Positions 34,707 to 44,040 of a stretch of 64,000 nt of DNA are shown one piece after another. The stretch spans positions 25,714 through 89,713 of the forward strand of contig JAFUTH010000024.1 in assembly GCA_017484285.1 (NCBI GenBank). Reading direction: 5' to 3'. The notes under the pieces are model-generated. The model was not told the origin of the DNA. It searched no databases and saw only the letters and a program-made list of their open reading frames with translations. This DNA comes from Treponema sp. Lineage in GTDB: Bacteria > Spirochaetota > Spirochaetia > Treponematales > Treponemataceae. How positions within the stretch are numbered: the first letter of the stretch is position 1; every line of letters starts with the position of its first letter. The translations under genes and the position numbers were made by a program.

Positions 34707-35712
34707 TCTCAAAATCCTTGAATTCACGGTAATTTGAAATCACCCGCGCGCCATCTTCAACAAAAGAGCGCGGAGTGCTTTTCAGTTTATAATCTACTTT
34801 TTTGCCTTGTTGTGCAAGTTTCTTCAATTGTAATTCTGAATATTCATTTATTGCAAGTGCTTCTGACGAAAAACATTCACTATGAAAGAAAACTTCTCGG
34901 TTATAATCGAGCGCGAGTTCTGCCGTAATCATCGCGCCGCTTCCGCTCGGAGCTTGCACAACGACCGTTGACGGAGAAAGTGCGGCGACAATGCGATTCC
35001 GTTGCACAAAACGGAACTGCAATGCCGGCGTTCCCGGAACATATTCCGAGAGAATCAATCCGCCCGATTCAAGGATTTTTACAGCCAAGCGCGTATGAGT
35101 CTGCGGGGTTATCGTGTCGATGCCGCTCGGCAAAACGGCACAAGTTGCGCCCGTGTGAGAAAGAAGCGCACCTTTATGGGCGGCAGCATCGATTCCGAAG
35201 GCAAGCCCGCTTACGACACATCTGCCATCATCGCAGGCATCTTTCGAGAAATCAGAGGCGGCACGGCGTGCACGGGCAGAGGCACGGCGCGTTCCCACGA
35301 CAGAGACACACGTTTTCTGCAAAACGGAGAGATTTCCGCGGTAAAAGAGCATGAACGGCGGGTCTCGCATTTCGCGGAGCAGCGCGGGATAGTCAGCAGA
35401 ATCATAGCTTGTCCAGCTGATTGAAAAATTCATGAGTATCGAAAACGAGCGCTTTGCCTTTTTGAGTGCCTCTCGCCCTGTCCAAGAAACACGCTGAAAA
35501 GCGCGCTTGACGCAAAACGAAATGGAATCGAGTGTCAGTTCGGCGCATTTTTCGTCAAATTCAGACTCAGAAAATGAAAGGAGCAGGGATAAAAAAAGAT
35601 TTTTTTCCCGGAGCGTCAAAAAAGACGCGTCTGCGACAAGCAAACGCGCCAAAAGCTCAGTATGGGAGACGTGAGTTTTTTTGTAGGAGGGTATCTTTTT
35701 CGCTTCAATCAC
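34699..35712 (-). CDS. dprA: DNA processing protein DprA (Smf)
   Basis: 337 residues. The Rossmann-like DprA core begins at about 115 (YPALLREMRDPPFMLFYRGN), with VVGTRRASARAR, VVSGLAFGIDAAAHKGAL, AVLPSGID and GSGAMITAELALDYNREVF. DprA loads RecA on incoming ssDNA during transformation. The first 110 residues are a poorly conserved helical extension, so the true start may be internal. It overlaps topA. It is the only clear competence-type gene in the window apart from ssb. Confidence 0.92.
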   Translation of the reverse strand: MIEAKKIPSYKKTHVSHTELLARLLVADASFLTLREKNLFLSLLLSFSESEFDEKCAELTLDSISFCVKRAFQRVSWTGREALKKAKRSFSILMNFSISWTSYDSADYPALLREMRDPPFMLFYRGNLSVLQKTCVSVVGTRRASARARRAASDFSKDACDDGRCVVSGLAFGIDAAAHKGALLSHTGATCAVLPSGIDTITPQTHTRLAVKILESGGLILSEYVPGTPALQFRFVQRNRIVAALSPSTVVVQAPSGSGAMITAELALDYNREVFFHSECFSSEALAINEYSELQLKKLAQQGKKVDYKLKSTPRSFVEDGARVISNYREFKDFENG

Positions 35713-35752
35713 TGTTTTTGTCCAAATTTTTCAGTATTTGAACAAAAGATAC

Positions 35753-36487
35753 TTATTTTGAATACGAAGCGTCAAGAACAATTTTTTTATTCGACAGAGC
35801 CTCTGCTTTTTTTTGCTCGGACTTTGTCTGGGAAGCAATTCGGTCGTACAGGCTTGCGGCACGGTCAAATTCTCCCGTCATATAATACGCACGCGCGAGC
35901 ACGAACATTGCGTCAAAATTGCGTGTATCAAACGAAATCAGTTTTTCGAGATGCGGGATTGCCTTTTCGCTCTGGTCAAGCTCGAACACGTACAGGACAC
36001 CGAGTCCGTAGAGCGCGCGCCCGTACTTTGGCTCAAGCTCAATCGCACGGAGATACGCGCTTTCGGCAAGCTTGAGATAATTGTATTTTTCGGTCGTGGT
36101 TGCGACTCCGCTCGCCGTGTAATCAAGGCTCGCTTTTGCCATGTAGCCCGCGCACAAGCCGACATAGTAATACAGGTTTTGGTTCGTCGGATGAAACTGT
36201 ATTGCATTCTGGAAATTCTTGAGCGCCTCACCATACATCTTTGAATCAAGATAGCGAACAGCGAGCATCTTGTACCAAATGCCGACCTGCTGGCTTGCGA
36301 GCTGATTGTCAGCAACACGCGCCTGATATTTTGTGATTGCCTCTTTGAGTTCTGCTTCCGTTGACGGAGAGTCAACGCCTTCCTCAAGTTTTTGCATTCG
36401 TATGATTGATTTGTTTGACTGCGGACAACCACACAACACGAAGACTGTAAAGGTTATCGCAAGAACGGATTTACATTTTTTCGTCAT
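35753..36487 (-). CDS. TPR-repeat lipoprotein
   Basis: 244 residues. Lipobox FVLCG then C21. The mature protein is a run of TPR motifs (WYKMLAVRYLDSKMYGEALK, YYYVGLCAGYMAKASLDYTA, YLRAIELEPKYGRALYGLGV, MFVLARAYYMTGEFDRAASL). It is probably an envelope adaptor, comparable in type to BamD or YbgF-like TPR lipoproteins. GGAGG precedes the ATG. It lies between xerD and dprA in the minus-strand block. Confidence 0.85.
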   Translation of the reverse strand: MTKKCKSVLAITFTVFVLCGCPQSNKSIIRMQKLEEGVDSPSTEAELKEAITKYQARVADNQLASQQVGIWYKMLAVRYLDSKMYGEALKNFQNAIQFHPTNQNLYYYVGLCAGYMAKASLDYTASGVATTTEKYNYLKLAESAYLRAIELEPKYGRALYGLGVLYVFELDQSEKAIPHLEKLISFDTRNFDAMFVLARAYYMTGEFDRAASLYDRIASQTKSEQKKAEALSNKKIVLDASYSK

Positions 36488-36506
36488 TTTTCATCCTCCG
36501 CACTTT

Positions 36507-37418
36507 TTATTCTGAATCGCCGTTTTGGTAGTGATGCCCAGGAAAATACTCCCGGTGACCTTCGCGCAGCTGTTTGTCATCGACATGCGTATAAATCGTC
36601 GTCGTTGCCAAATCAGAATGCCCGAGAAGTTCCTGCACGCTCCGTAAATCCATACCGCCCGCAAGCAAATGCGTCGCAAATGAATGGCGGAGCGTGTGCA
36701 CTTTCGCAAAAACGCCTGCCTTCACCTCAAATTCCTTGAAATTCTTCCAGATTCCTTTTCGGCTCAGCGGTTCTCCCCGATAGTTCACAAATACTTCAGG
36801 AACAATCTTGTTGCCGACAAGGTGAGGACGAACCTCTTCAAGATACTGCACAAGCCGCGTCTTTGCCGATTCACCAAAGGGCACCATGCGCTCTTTGTCG
36901 CCTTTTCCATGGACAATTAAGAGCCGTTCCCTCAGATGCAAATTCTCGACTTTCAAGGTCGCCGCCTCGCTGATTCGCAAGCCGCACGAATAAATGAGCT
37001 CAAAAAGCGCGCGGTCACGCACACCAAGCGGCTCAGTCGTATCAATAGAATCAAGCAATTTGTCGACCTGCTCGACTGAAAGCACTTTCGGGAGACGGCG
37101 CGATGCCTTTGGTCGGTCAAGCAGCATCGCGTGGTTTTCAAGCCACATCTTCTGTCTGACCAAATACGAGCCGAGCGCACGCAAGCCCGAAATGTCTTTC
37201 GCAATCGTCAGCTCATCGCATTTTTGCTCAGTCCGACGCCACATAAGAAACGATAACAGCACCTGCGGATTTACCGCGGCTAACTTGACCTGCTCGCGCG
37301 CAAGCCAATTCAGAAAGATTTTTGCGCATTCCTCGTAGGTCGCCGCAGAATTTTCTGAAAGACGCTCGACGGAGATCATATCGCTATGAAATCGCAGCAG
37401 CAGGTCGTTTATCGTCAT
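36507..37418 (-). CDS. xerD: Tyrosine recombinase XerD-like
   Basis: 303 residues. SAM-like N-terminal domain, then GLRISEAATLKVENL (Arg), VHGKGDKERMVPFG (Lys), HTLRHSFATHLLAGG, VQELLGHSDLATTTIYTHVD (His and Tyr). The strong match in HTLRHSFATHLLAGGMDLR points to XerD, complementing the XerC-like protein at 31616-32518. It lies six bases after ftsZ, as part of the division cluster. Confidence 0.93.
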   Translation of the reverse strand: MTINDLLLRFHSDMISVERLSENSAATYEECAKIFLNWLAREQVKLAAVNPQVLLSFLMWRRTEQKCDELTIAKDISGLRALGSYLVRQKMWLENHAMLLDRPKASRRLPKVLSVEQVDKLLDSIDTTEPLGVRDRALFELIYSCGLRISEAATLKVENLHLRERLLIVHGKGDKERMVPFGESAKTRLVQYLEEVRPHLVGNKIVPEVFVNYRGEPLSRKGIWKNFKEFEVKAGVFAKVHTLRHSFATHLLAGGMDLRSVQELLGHSDLATTTIYTHVDDKQLREGHREYFPGHHYQNGDSE

Positions 37419-37424
37419 GCCGAT

Positions 37425-38834
37425 TTATTTTCCGAAATTGATAGTCCGAGAAAGTCCCTCAAGGTTTCGCCGCCAAATCGCGGGCTGCTCGAGGTCATTC
37501 GCCCCGTTAAAACCAGCAGGTGGTGTAAACTGACTGGCGTTTGACGTCTGACCGAATGCACTCTGAGACGCAGCCGGTTTTGAGAAAGATGCGACAATGT
37601 TCTCTTTCTTTTCGCCCTCATCGGTTTTAACAGAAGCAGTGTGTCGTCCGTCGTCTTCGTAAATTTTTCCGTTGCCAAAAAGCCCTGCCATAAAATCGTC
37701 TGTCTTTGACGGAGCAGAAGAAACGGTTTCAACCGCCGGTTTTCGCGTGCCAATTTTTTCGAATTCGCCCGCAGAAATCGTGTCGGAGTTGATTTTTTCT
37801 TCGACCTTTTTGATTTCTTCGTTTTTGACGGCACTTGCGCTTGAGTTGAAGCCTGTCGCAATGACGGTAACGCTGATTTTGTCGCCCATGTTCTCATCGA
37901 GGACCTGCCCCCAGAGGACAACCGCATCGGGATTCGCGCGCTCGGTGATGATTGAGGCGATTTCGTCACATTCAGAAATGCCGACATCGTGGTTACCGCA
38001 GATGTTGATGAGCACGTTCTTTGCGCCGTCGATGTTCGTGTCGACGAGCAAGCGGTTGTTGATTGCGTTGTGAGCCGCATCGACTGCGCGGTTGTCGCCT
38101 TCGCCCACGCCGATTCCGAGGATTGCGTCTCCCTGGTCTTTCATGACTGATTCAACGTCGCGGAAGTCGCGGTTGACAAGGCCAGGATTCGTGATGATGT
38201 CAGAGATGCCCTGCACGCCCTGACGCAAAATATCGTTGATAAGAATGAACGCACGCTCGACAGAGAGGTGCTTTTCGGCATCCTTTAAAATAAGCTCGTT
38301 CGGAATTGCAATGAGTGAATCGACCTCGGCACGGAGCTTTCTCACGCCCTCTTCGGCATGGCTCATGCGCACCTTGCCCTCGAATTTGAACGGAGTCGTC
38401 ACGACAGCAACCGTGAGCGCACCGATTTCACGCGCGATTTTCGCAACGACCGGAGCAGAACCAGTTCCCGTTCCGCCGCCCATGCCTGCCGTGATGAATA
38501 CCATGTCAGAGTCTTTGAGCAGTTCTTTAATCTGCTCCTGCTGCTCTTTTGCAGATTCCTCGCCGACCTCAGGCTTTCCGCCCGCTCCCAATCCGCCCGC
38601 GAGTTTTTGACCGATTTGCACCTTATACTGCGCCTTTGAGTGCGTGAGTGCCTGCAAGTCAGTATTCAAAGCGATGAATTCGACACCGCCGACACCAGAG
38701 TCAATCATACAGTTGACGGCATTTCCGCCGCACCCGCCACAACCGACGACCTTGATTTTCGTCGGGCTTGCACTGTTCAACGGCGCAGCAGCCGCCTGAG
38801 TTTTGTTCTCAACTTCGATAGAACTTAACGTCAT
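37425..38834 (-). CDS. ftsZ: Cell division protein FtsZ
   Basis: 469 residues from MTLSSIEVENKTQ, with GGGAGG seven bases upstream; the in-frame ATG at 38849 precedes that site. Tubulin signature MGGGTGTGSAPVVAKIA at about 115-131, the T7 loop region (NPGLVNRDFRDVESVM), then a long Ser/Ala-rich linker (about 330-440) and the C-terminal peptide NDLEQPAIWRR that should bind FtsA. It forms the Z-ring. It is longer than E. coli FtsZ because of the linker. The gene follows ftsA with a 78-nt gap. Confidence 0.97.
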   Translation of the reverse strand: MTLSSIEVENKTQAAAAPLNSASPTKIKVVGCGGCGGNAVNCMIDSGVGGVEFIALNTDLQALTHSKAQYKVQIGQKLAGGLGAGGKPEVGEESAKEQQEQIKELLKDSDMVFITAGMGGGTGTGSAPVVAKIAREIGALTVAVVTTPFKFEGKVRMSHAEEGVRKLRAEVDSLIAIPNELILKDAEKHLSVERAFILINDILRQGVQGISDIITNPGLVNRDFRDVESVMKDQGDAILGIGVGEGDNRAVDAAHNAINNRLLVDTNIDGAKNVLINICGNHDVGISECDEIASIITERANPDAVVLWGQVLDENMGDKISVTVIATGFNSSASAVKNEEIKKVEEKINSDTISAGEFEKIGTRKPAVETVSSAPSKTDDFMAGLFGNGKIYEDDGRHTASVKTDEGEKKENIVASFSKPAASQSAFGQTSNASQFTPPAGFNGANDLEQPAIWRRNLEGLSRTINFGK

Positions 38835-38912
38835 GTTGTCCTCCCACATACAACATTTTTGTACTTCTCAATATTTTTACATTCCCGCGTTTTACGGGAA
38901 CACCATTTTCTG

Positions 38913-40166
38913 CTAAAAGAATTTTTTCAGGAACTTTTGGAATGCGCCATCACCTTCCTTTTTAGTTCCAGATGCCCGTTTTTTGGCAGGATTCTTTGGC
39001 TCAGAAACGACGTGATTTCCGTGAGCAAGCACGAGACCGACCGCCGTTGCGAATTCCGGCATTCGGTAGTGCTCTTCGATTCCGCCGAGTGACTGCGGAT
39101 AGCCGAGTCGCACCGACGATGTACCGAATACGCTCTGCGCCATCTCAACCGCACCGTTAATCTGCGCGCCTCCGCCGGTCAAAATAATGCTTCCCGACAG
39201 TTGCATCGAAGAGAAGCGCTGCGAAATCTCATCGCGTACCATTGTAAAGATTTCTTCCATGCGCGGGTATATGATGTTGCATAATTCCACCTTCGTCGTG
39301 AGTTCCGTCGTGCGACTGCCGAATCCCGGAATCAGCACCTCAGAATTCTCATTTTCGACGAGCGGAAGCCAGCAACAGCCGCTCTCAATCTTGATTTTCT
39401 CCGCCATAGACTGTTGAATTCCTTTGACGACAGCGACATCATTTGTTACGAGATTTCCGCCAATCGGAATCGAGAATGTGCAAATCGGCGCGTCGTTGAA
39501 GATGATAATCACGTCCGTCGTGCCACCGCCGATGTCAATCAAAATCGAGCCGAGTTTCTTTTCCTCGTCGAGCATGACCGCCTCAGTACACGCGAGCGTT
39601 TTGAGCATCACTTCATCGAGCTGATAATTCGCCTGATCGACGCAAGTCTGAATGTTCTGAACGCTCGTTCTGCTTGCCGTGATGATGTGCACGTCAGCCT
39701 CGAGCCTGTATGCAATATTGTTGACAGGATTTTTGAATCCGCCCGTGCCATCGATGATAAATTGCTGGGGAATCACGTGGAGCAATTTTCTGTCCGGCGG
39801 ATATTTGACCGAATTTGCGCAATCGATGACGCGCTTTACGTCATCCGCGGTGATTGCCCGCTCGCTCTTGCCGTACGAAGAAATGGCAACCGCACCTTTC
39901 GAATTGAGACTTTCGATTTGAACGCCACCGATGCCCGTCACACAGGAACGCACTTCAAAACCCGTGCGCTGCTCAAGCTCATCGATAACCTCGTGAATGC
40001 ACTGCTTCGCCGCCTCGATATTGACTATCGTTCCATTCCGTAAAAATCCAGAGGACGCTTTTTTTGCGACATCAATGATTTCAACGCTCTTGTCATCATT
40101 CACCGTTCCGATGACAGCGCGAACAAAACTCGTTCCTATGTCGAGACCAACAACCGTATTACTCAC
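38913..40166 (-). CDS. ftsA: Cell division protein FtsA
   Basis: 417 residues from a GTG start at 40166 (VSNTVVGLDIGTSFVRAV), chosen because AGGAG lies six bases upstream; the frame is open for 31 more codons to an ATG at 40259 inside ftsQ. Actin-fold motifs: GLDIGTSFVRAVIG, GSILIDIGGGTTDVII, LTGGGAQINGAVEMA. A basic C-terminal tail (KKRASGTKKEGD, then FQKFLKKFF) should be the membrane-targeting amphipathic helix. It tethers FtsZ to the membrane. The GTG overlaps the ftsQ stop by eight bases. Confidence 0.95.
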   Translation of the reverse strand: MSNTVVGLDIGTSFVRAVIGTVNDDKSVEIIDVAKKASSGFLRNGTIVNIEAAKQCIHEVIDELEQRTGFEVRSCVTGIGGVQIESLNSKGAVAISSYGKSERAITADDVKRVIDCANSVKYPPDRKLLHVIPQQFIIDGTGGFKNPVNNIAYRLEADVHIITASRTSVQNIQTCVDQANYQLDEVMLKTLACTEAVMLDEEKKLGSILIDIGGGTTDVIIIFNDAPICTFSIPIGGNLVTNDVAVVKGIQQSMAEKIKIESGCCWLPLVENENSEVLIPGFGSRTTELTTKVELCNIIYPRMEEIFTMVRDEISQRFSSMQLSGSIILTGGGAQINGAVEMAQSVFGTSSVRLGYPQSLGGIEEHYRMPEFATAVGLVLAHGNHVVSEPKNPAKKRASGTKKEGDGAFQKFLKKFF

Positions 40167-41022
40167 CAAAATCTCCTGTTCCCTGAGATCGCAGTGAAGA
40201 GCGTGTCGTGTATGAAACCGAGCCGTAACGCAAGTCGATTTCCTCGACATCGGGCTCAAGCGTATTCACGACATCCAAAGCGACCATCATATACTGCAAG
40301 GATTCTTCATTCAGTTGTCTTCCGGTCAGAATCCGCGTTTGGGAATGAATCGGATACAGCACCAGCTCATAGTTTCCGTATTCCTTCGGAATGACATGAA
40401 TCTCTGAAATTGCAGCAAAGTAATTCTGCGAAAGAGCCCTGATAGAAGCGATTTGCTCCATCAACGCCCGATACTTTTGAGGAATTCGCATTCCCTCTGG
40501 TATATTTTCGACAGGAATTCCAGAAATTAAAGGGATAGAACGGTCAGAATTTGCAGAATTTACCGCTGAGGTAAACAAAACGCCGTTCTTGTCGATGTTC
40601 ACGGGAACCGTACGACCACCGTCAGACAAAAATGTCATGGCGACAGGACGTCGCTCGGTTACCTGAATGTTTATTTTGTTCGGGAAATGCTTCGTCACCT
40701 GAACGTCCTCAATGCCGGGCACCGTCGCGATTGCCGATTTTACGTCAGACGAGCTGAACGAAAGCAAATTGCGATTTGTGGACGCGCCGATGACATTCAT
40801 CAGGCTTGTCGGTGTGTATGACGTCAGCCCGCTCCAAGAGATTTCGACTTTTTCCATGCAGGGAACGATAAAAAGATACACGCACAGCTCGCACACGAGC
40901 AAAATGCCAAAAATCGCGATAAAGATTTTTATCGCATTCGTCTTTGCCTTCGACACTTTCTTTACTTTCCGAATCTGCGAGACTTCAAACTTCTCAAAGC
41001 CTTGAAACGCAAAATCACTCAT
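40159..41022 (-). CDS. ftsQ: Cell division protein FtsQ/DivIB
   Basis: 287 residues: a cytoplasmic tail of about 33 residues, one transmembrane helix (IFIAIFGILLVCELCVYLFI) and a POTRA domain (VEISWSGLTSYTPTSLMNVIG, then VQVTKHFPNKINIQVTERRP) followed by the beta domain. It links FtsA/FtsZ to the septal synthase through FtsL/FtsB. Identified by topology, the POTRA pattern and its place directly before ftsA. It overlaps ftsW by eight bases, and GGAGAGG precedes the start. Confidence 0.92.
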   Translation of the reverse strand: MSDFAFQGFEKFEVSQIRKVKKVSKAKTNAIKIFIAIFGILLVCELCVYLFIVPCMEKVEISWSGLTSYTPTSLMNVIGASTNRNLLSFSSSDVKSAIATVPGIEDVQVTKHFPNKINIQVTERRPVAMTFLSDGGRTVPVNIDKNGVLFTSAVNSANSDRSIPLISGIPVENIPEGMRIPQKYRALMEQIASIRALSQNYFAAISEIHVIPKEYGNYELVLYPIHSQTRILTGRQLNEESLQYMMVALDVVNTLEPDVEEIDLRYGSVSYTTRSSLRSQGTGDFGE

Positions 41023-42181
41023 ACAACACCTCTCCTATATCAACAGTTTCCATTGAATCAATTTCGTTCCGCGACGCATTCACCAAAAATCCCGCGGAAG
41101 CAAGCGTAAACAAAATCGACGAGCCTCCCGACGAGAAAAACGGAAGCGGAATACCCGTTGTCGGAATCACGCCGCCCACAACCGCAATATTCAGCACCGA
41201 CTGCGCCACAATCGAAACGATAAAGCCGAACGAGGCAACCGCCGCAAACCGGCTCTTCGTCATAAGCGCACAGCGAACGCCCCGCCACGAAAAGAGCGCG
41301 AGCAGGGCAAAATACGTAAGGACGCCGCAGAATCCCATCGACTCAACCCAGCCGGCAAAAATGTAGTCGGACTGCACTTCGGGAATGCTGTTGATTCTGA
41401 CGAGCCCCGAGCCTAAGCCTTGTCCCCAGAAACCGCCGGCACTAATCGCACGACGAGCGGCATAGGTCTGATAATTTAAGGTCTGCAAATAGCTGTCCTG
41501 GTCCAAAAAGCCGATGATTCGGTTCAATCGGTACGGCTCAAGGAACACAAAGAGACATGCCAGCGGAATCACAATCGTCATAACCGGCACGAGCCAAAAA
41601 ATCTTCGAGCCAGAGACGATGAATAAAAGAATCGCAAGACTCGCCACAAAGACCGACGTTGACATATCCCGCTGAACGGCAATCGACACGACCATGATGA
41701 ACGTGAGAATCACTGCCGGGAAGACCGTTCGGTCTATCACATCGGGAATTTTTGACTGTTTTTCAAAATAATTCGCAAGATAGAGCACGACCACGAATTT
41801 TATCATTTCTGATGGCTGAAACGTCATAAAGCCAAAGCGAAGCCATCGTCGCGCGCCATTGCGCTCAAGTCCGATGCCTGGAACAAAGGTCATAAAAGAG
41901 AGGATTATCGCAATACCGACCATGAGCGGCAAAAAGCGCTTGATGGTGTCCATCTTAACGGTCGCAAAGATGATGAACAGCATAAAACCGAGCGCAGAGC
42001 TGATAAGCTGGCGTTTTACGAAATAGAGCGAGTCATTGAACGCGCGCAATCCATAGCTTCCAGAACAGACATAGAGCGTAAAAATACCGATGCCCCACAG
42101 CAGCAGCGAAAGCAAGATGAGTGAAATATCGCACTGCTTGTACTTTTCGAGCGGTTTGTCAGCAAAAATCGCGAAGTTCAT
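41015..42181 (-). CDS. ftsW: SEDS-family glycosyltransferase FtsW
   Basis: 388 residues, about ten transmembrane helices. SEDS motifs: GARRWLRFGFMTFQPSEMIKF, QSDYIFAGWVESMGF and GVIPTTGIPLPFFSSGGSSIL. It polymerises lipid II at the septum with a class B PBP. Start ATGA overlaps the murF stop. In this cluster it is FtsW and not RodA by context. Its PBP partner is not in the window. Confidence 0.95.
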   Translation of the reverse strand: MNFAIFADKPLEKYKQCDISLILLSLLLWGIGIFTLYVCSGSYGLRAFNDSLYFVKRQLISSALGFMLFIIFATVKMDTIKRFLPLMVGIAIILSFMTFVPGIGLERNGARRWLRFGFMTFQPSEMIKFVVVLYLANYFEKQSKIPDVIDRTVFPAVILTFIMVVSIAVQRDMSTSVFVASLAILLFIVSGSKIFWLVPVMTIVIPLACLFVFLEPYRLNRIIGFLDQDSYLQTLNYQTYAARRAISAGGFWGQGLGSGLVRINSIPEVQSDYIFAGWVESMGFCGVLTYFALLALFSWRGVRCALMTKSRFAAVASFGFIVSIVAQSVLNIAVVGGVIPTTGIPLPFFSSGGSSILFTLASAGFLVNASRNEIDSMETVDIGEVLYE

Positions 42182-43668
42182 TGCGCCGCGCCTCCCATGC
42201 CGATTAAAGGCAGAATCCGTTCCAAGCCCATACCGCGAGAGCCTTTAAGAAGAATCAAGTCGCCGTTTTCAGCAAACTCAAGGATTTCCTTTGCCGTGTC
42301 AGAAATTGCCGATTCGTCTTTGTTTCCGATGTAAATGATTCGCACCGAAGAGATTTTCTCGTCTGCGAGCGAGGATTTTTTTTGCGCAAGTTCAATCGCC
42401 TTTTCAAAGGCATAATTCATCTCAAAGCCGAAGAAGATAATCATGTCAGCATCGCTTGAAAGTGCTTTTTCGCCGATTTTTGCGTGCGCGTTTTCTGATT
42501 CTTCGCCGAGTTCAAGCATGTCGCCCAACACATAGATTTTTTTGCCTTCGATTTTGGTGTCTTTGCACAAATCGAGGGCTTTTTCCATTGAGTCGGGATT
42601 TGCGTTGTAAAAGTCTTCAAGAACCGTAAAGCGGCCTTTTTTGATGACGCTTCGCCCGCCGAGCGGTTTTAGGCTTTCAATTCCCGCTTTGATTTGCTCC
42701 GCCGTACAGCCGAGTTCCTTTGCGAGCGCGATTGCTCCGAGCGCGTTCAAGAAATTGTATTTTCCGGGGAGCGAAAGGCGCATGAGAACGCCGTCCACCG
42801 TGAAGACCGTTCCCGCCAAGCCTTCGTCGACCACGAGTTTTACGCTTTCGTCAGTGCCAAGCCCGTATTTTACGACCTTGCCCTTCACGCCTTTTTCGAG
42901 GAACGAGGCAAAATCGTCGTCTTTCGGGATAAACGCCGCGCCAAATGAATCTATATAGGTGAAAATCTTTTTCTTTTCGTTTGCGATATTCTGTCGGCTT
43001 CCTAAAATGCCGATGTGAGCCGTACCGATGTTCGTGATAATCGCGTAATTCGGCTTGAAAACTTCTGCAATCTCGCCGATTTCGTTCACGCGGTTCATGC
43101 CCATCTCAAAAAGCCCCAGCTCATGCTCGCTTCGGATATTGAACACCGAGAGCGGTAAGCCCGTCTCAGAATTGAAGTTGCCTTTTGTGGCAATGACAGA
43201 AAATTTCTGGCGGAGAATAGAAGCCGCAATTTCTTTCGTCGTCGTTTTTCCGCTTGAACCAGTCACAGCGCATCGAATGAGACGGGGAAACTTACGGGCA
43301 TACGCACCCGCCGCCTGTTGCAGCGCGCGCATTGTGTTCTCCACCAGAATAAAGGCTACATTTTTGTTATCGGCGGCTTGTTTTTTAAAGCCGTCAAGGA
43401 GATTTTTAGATGTTTTTTTAGAAATAAAAACAGCAGACGCGCCTTGTTCGAGTGCCTTCTGAACATACAGATGCCCATCTTGAAATTCACCGATAAGGGG
43501 AACAAAGAGAGATTTTTCCACGACCTGCCGGCTGTCAGTTTGCACGCTCGTGAAGCAAAAGTTCTCAGAGGGGAAATCCCCGTTCAAAAGAACTCCTCCC
43601 ACCGCTTCAAGCGTTTCTGACAATTTCAAGAGACTTTCTATATTTTCAGCACTTCTAGCGTCTGCCAT
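42178..43668 (-). CDS. murF: UDP-MurNAc-tripeptide-D-Ala-D-Ala ligase
   Basis: 496 residues. P-loop CAVTGSSGKTTTKEIAASIL at about 130-150, ETGLPLSVFNIRSEHELG, EMGMNRVNEIGEIA, then the C-terminal region with DFYNANPDSMEKAL and VLGDMLELG. It adds D-Ala-D-Ala to the UDP-MurNAc peptide. The N-terminal stretch ENIESLLKLSETLEA is slightly longer than usual. It lies between ftsL-like and ftsW, where ftsI/pbp, murE, mraY and murD would be in larger clusters. Confidence 0.95.
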   Translation of the reverse strand: MADARSAENIESLLKLSETLEAVGGVLLNGDFPSENFCFTSVQTDSRQVVEKSLFVPLIGEFQDGHLYVQKALEQGASAVFISKKTSKNLLDGFKKQAADNKNVAFILVENTMRALQQAAGAYARKFPRLIRCAVTGSSGKTTTKEIAASILRQKFSVIATKGNFNSETGLPLSVFNIRSEHELGLFEMGMNRVNEIGEIAEVFKPNYAIITNIGTAHIGILGSRQNIANEKKKIFTYIDSFGAAFIPKDDDFASFLEKGVKGKVVKYGLGTDESVKLVVDEGLAGTVFTVDGVLMRLSLPGKYNFLNALGAIALAKELGCTAEQIKAGIESLKPLGGRSVIKKGRFTVLEDFYNANPDSMEKALDLCKDTKIEGKKIYVLGDMLELGEESENAHAKIGEKALSSDADMIIFFGFEMNYAFEKAIELAQKKSSLADEKISSVRIIYIGNKDESAISDTAKEILEFAENGDLILLKGSRGMGLERILPLIGMGGAAQ

Positions 43669-43683
43669 TTTTTTCGTTCCTCA

Positions 43684-43752
43684 AGTTAGCAGTGTGCAGG
43701 GAGCAGTTTGCAGTGTATTTTTACTGCTCACTTCTCATTGCTAACTGCTCAC
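43684..43752. repeat. Iterated AGCAGT words forming an inverted repeat
   Basis: AGTTAGCAGTGTGCAGGGAG and further AGCAGT words on the left oppose ACTGCTCACT and TTGCTAACTGCTCACT on the right. It lies between ftsL-like and murF. Similar words occur at 10243-10270 after corA. Confidence 0.6.
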
Positions 43753-44040
43753 TTATTTAATCTCCACTCGCACAATGTCTTCCGACTTTGCCTTGTGCAT
43801 GCCAAGCTCGTTTTCCGCGATTTGTTCGATGCGGTCGGAACTGGAAAGCAGGCTTATATCCGAAATCAATTTGCGATTTTGCTCGACCACTTCAACTTGC
43901 TTGGCTTCAAGACGGGCAATTTCGCTTTTGAGCTTCGCATAGCGATGCGCCTGAAACGCGTCGAGGGCAAGCAAGAGCGGAATCAAAATCACCGACGCGT
44001 ACGCCACAAAGCGCAATTTTGTCTCATGCCGAATTTTCAT
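43753..44040 (-). CDS. ftsL: FtsL-like bitopic division protein
   Basis: 95 residues: a short basic cytoplasmic tail (MKIRHETKLRF), one transmembrane helix (VAYASVILIPLLLALDAF), then a coiled coil with heptads (YAKLKSEIARLEAKQVEVVE). Size, topology and location directly after rsmH are those of FtsL, which pairs with FtsQ and FtsB; sequence identity in this family is always low. It overlaps the rsmH stop (ATGA). Confidence 0.75.
   Translation of the reverse strand: MKIRHETKLRFVAYASVILIPLLLALDAFQAHRYAKLKSEIARLEAKQVEVVEQNRKLISDISLLSSSDRIEQIAENELGMHKAKSEDIVRVEIK

Noticed and set aside
31616..37418. The two tyrosine recombinases considered as phage or transposon integrases
   Set aside because: Both lie within a conserved housekeeping order (xerC beside topA/hslV, xerD beside ftsZ) and look like chromosomal XerC and XerD. 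No attachment-site duplication was seen.
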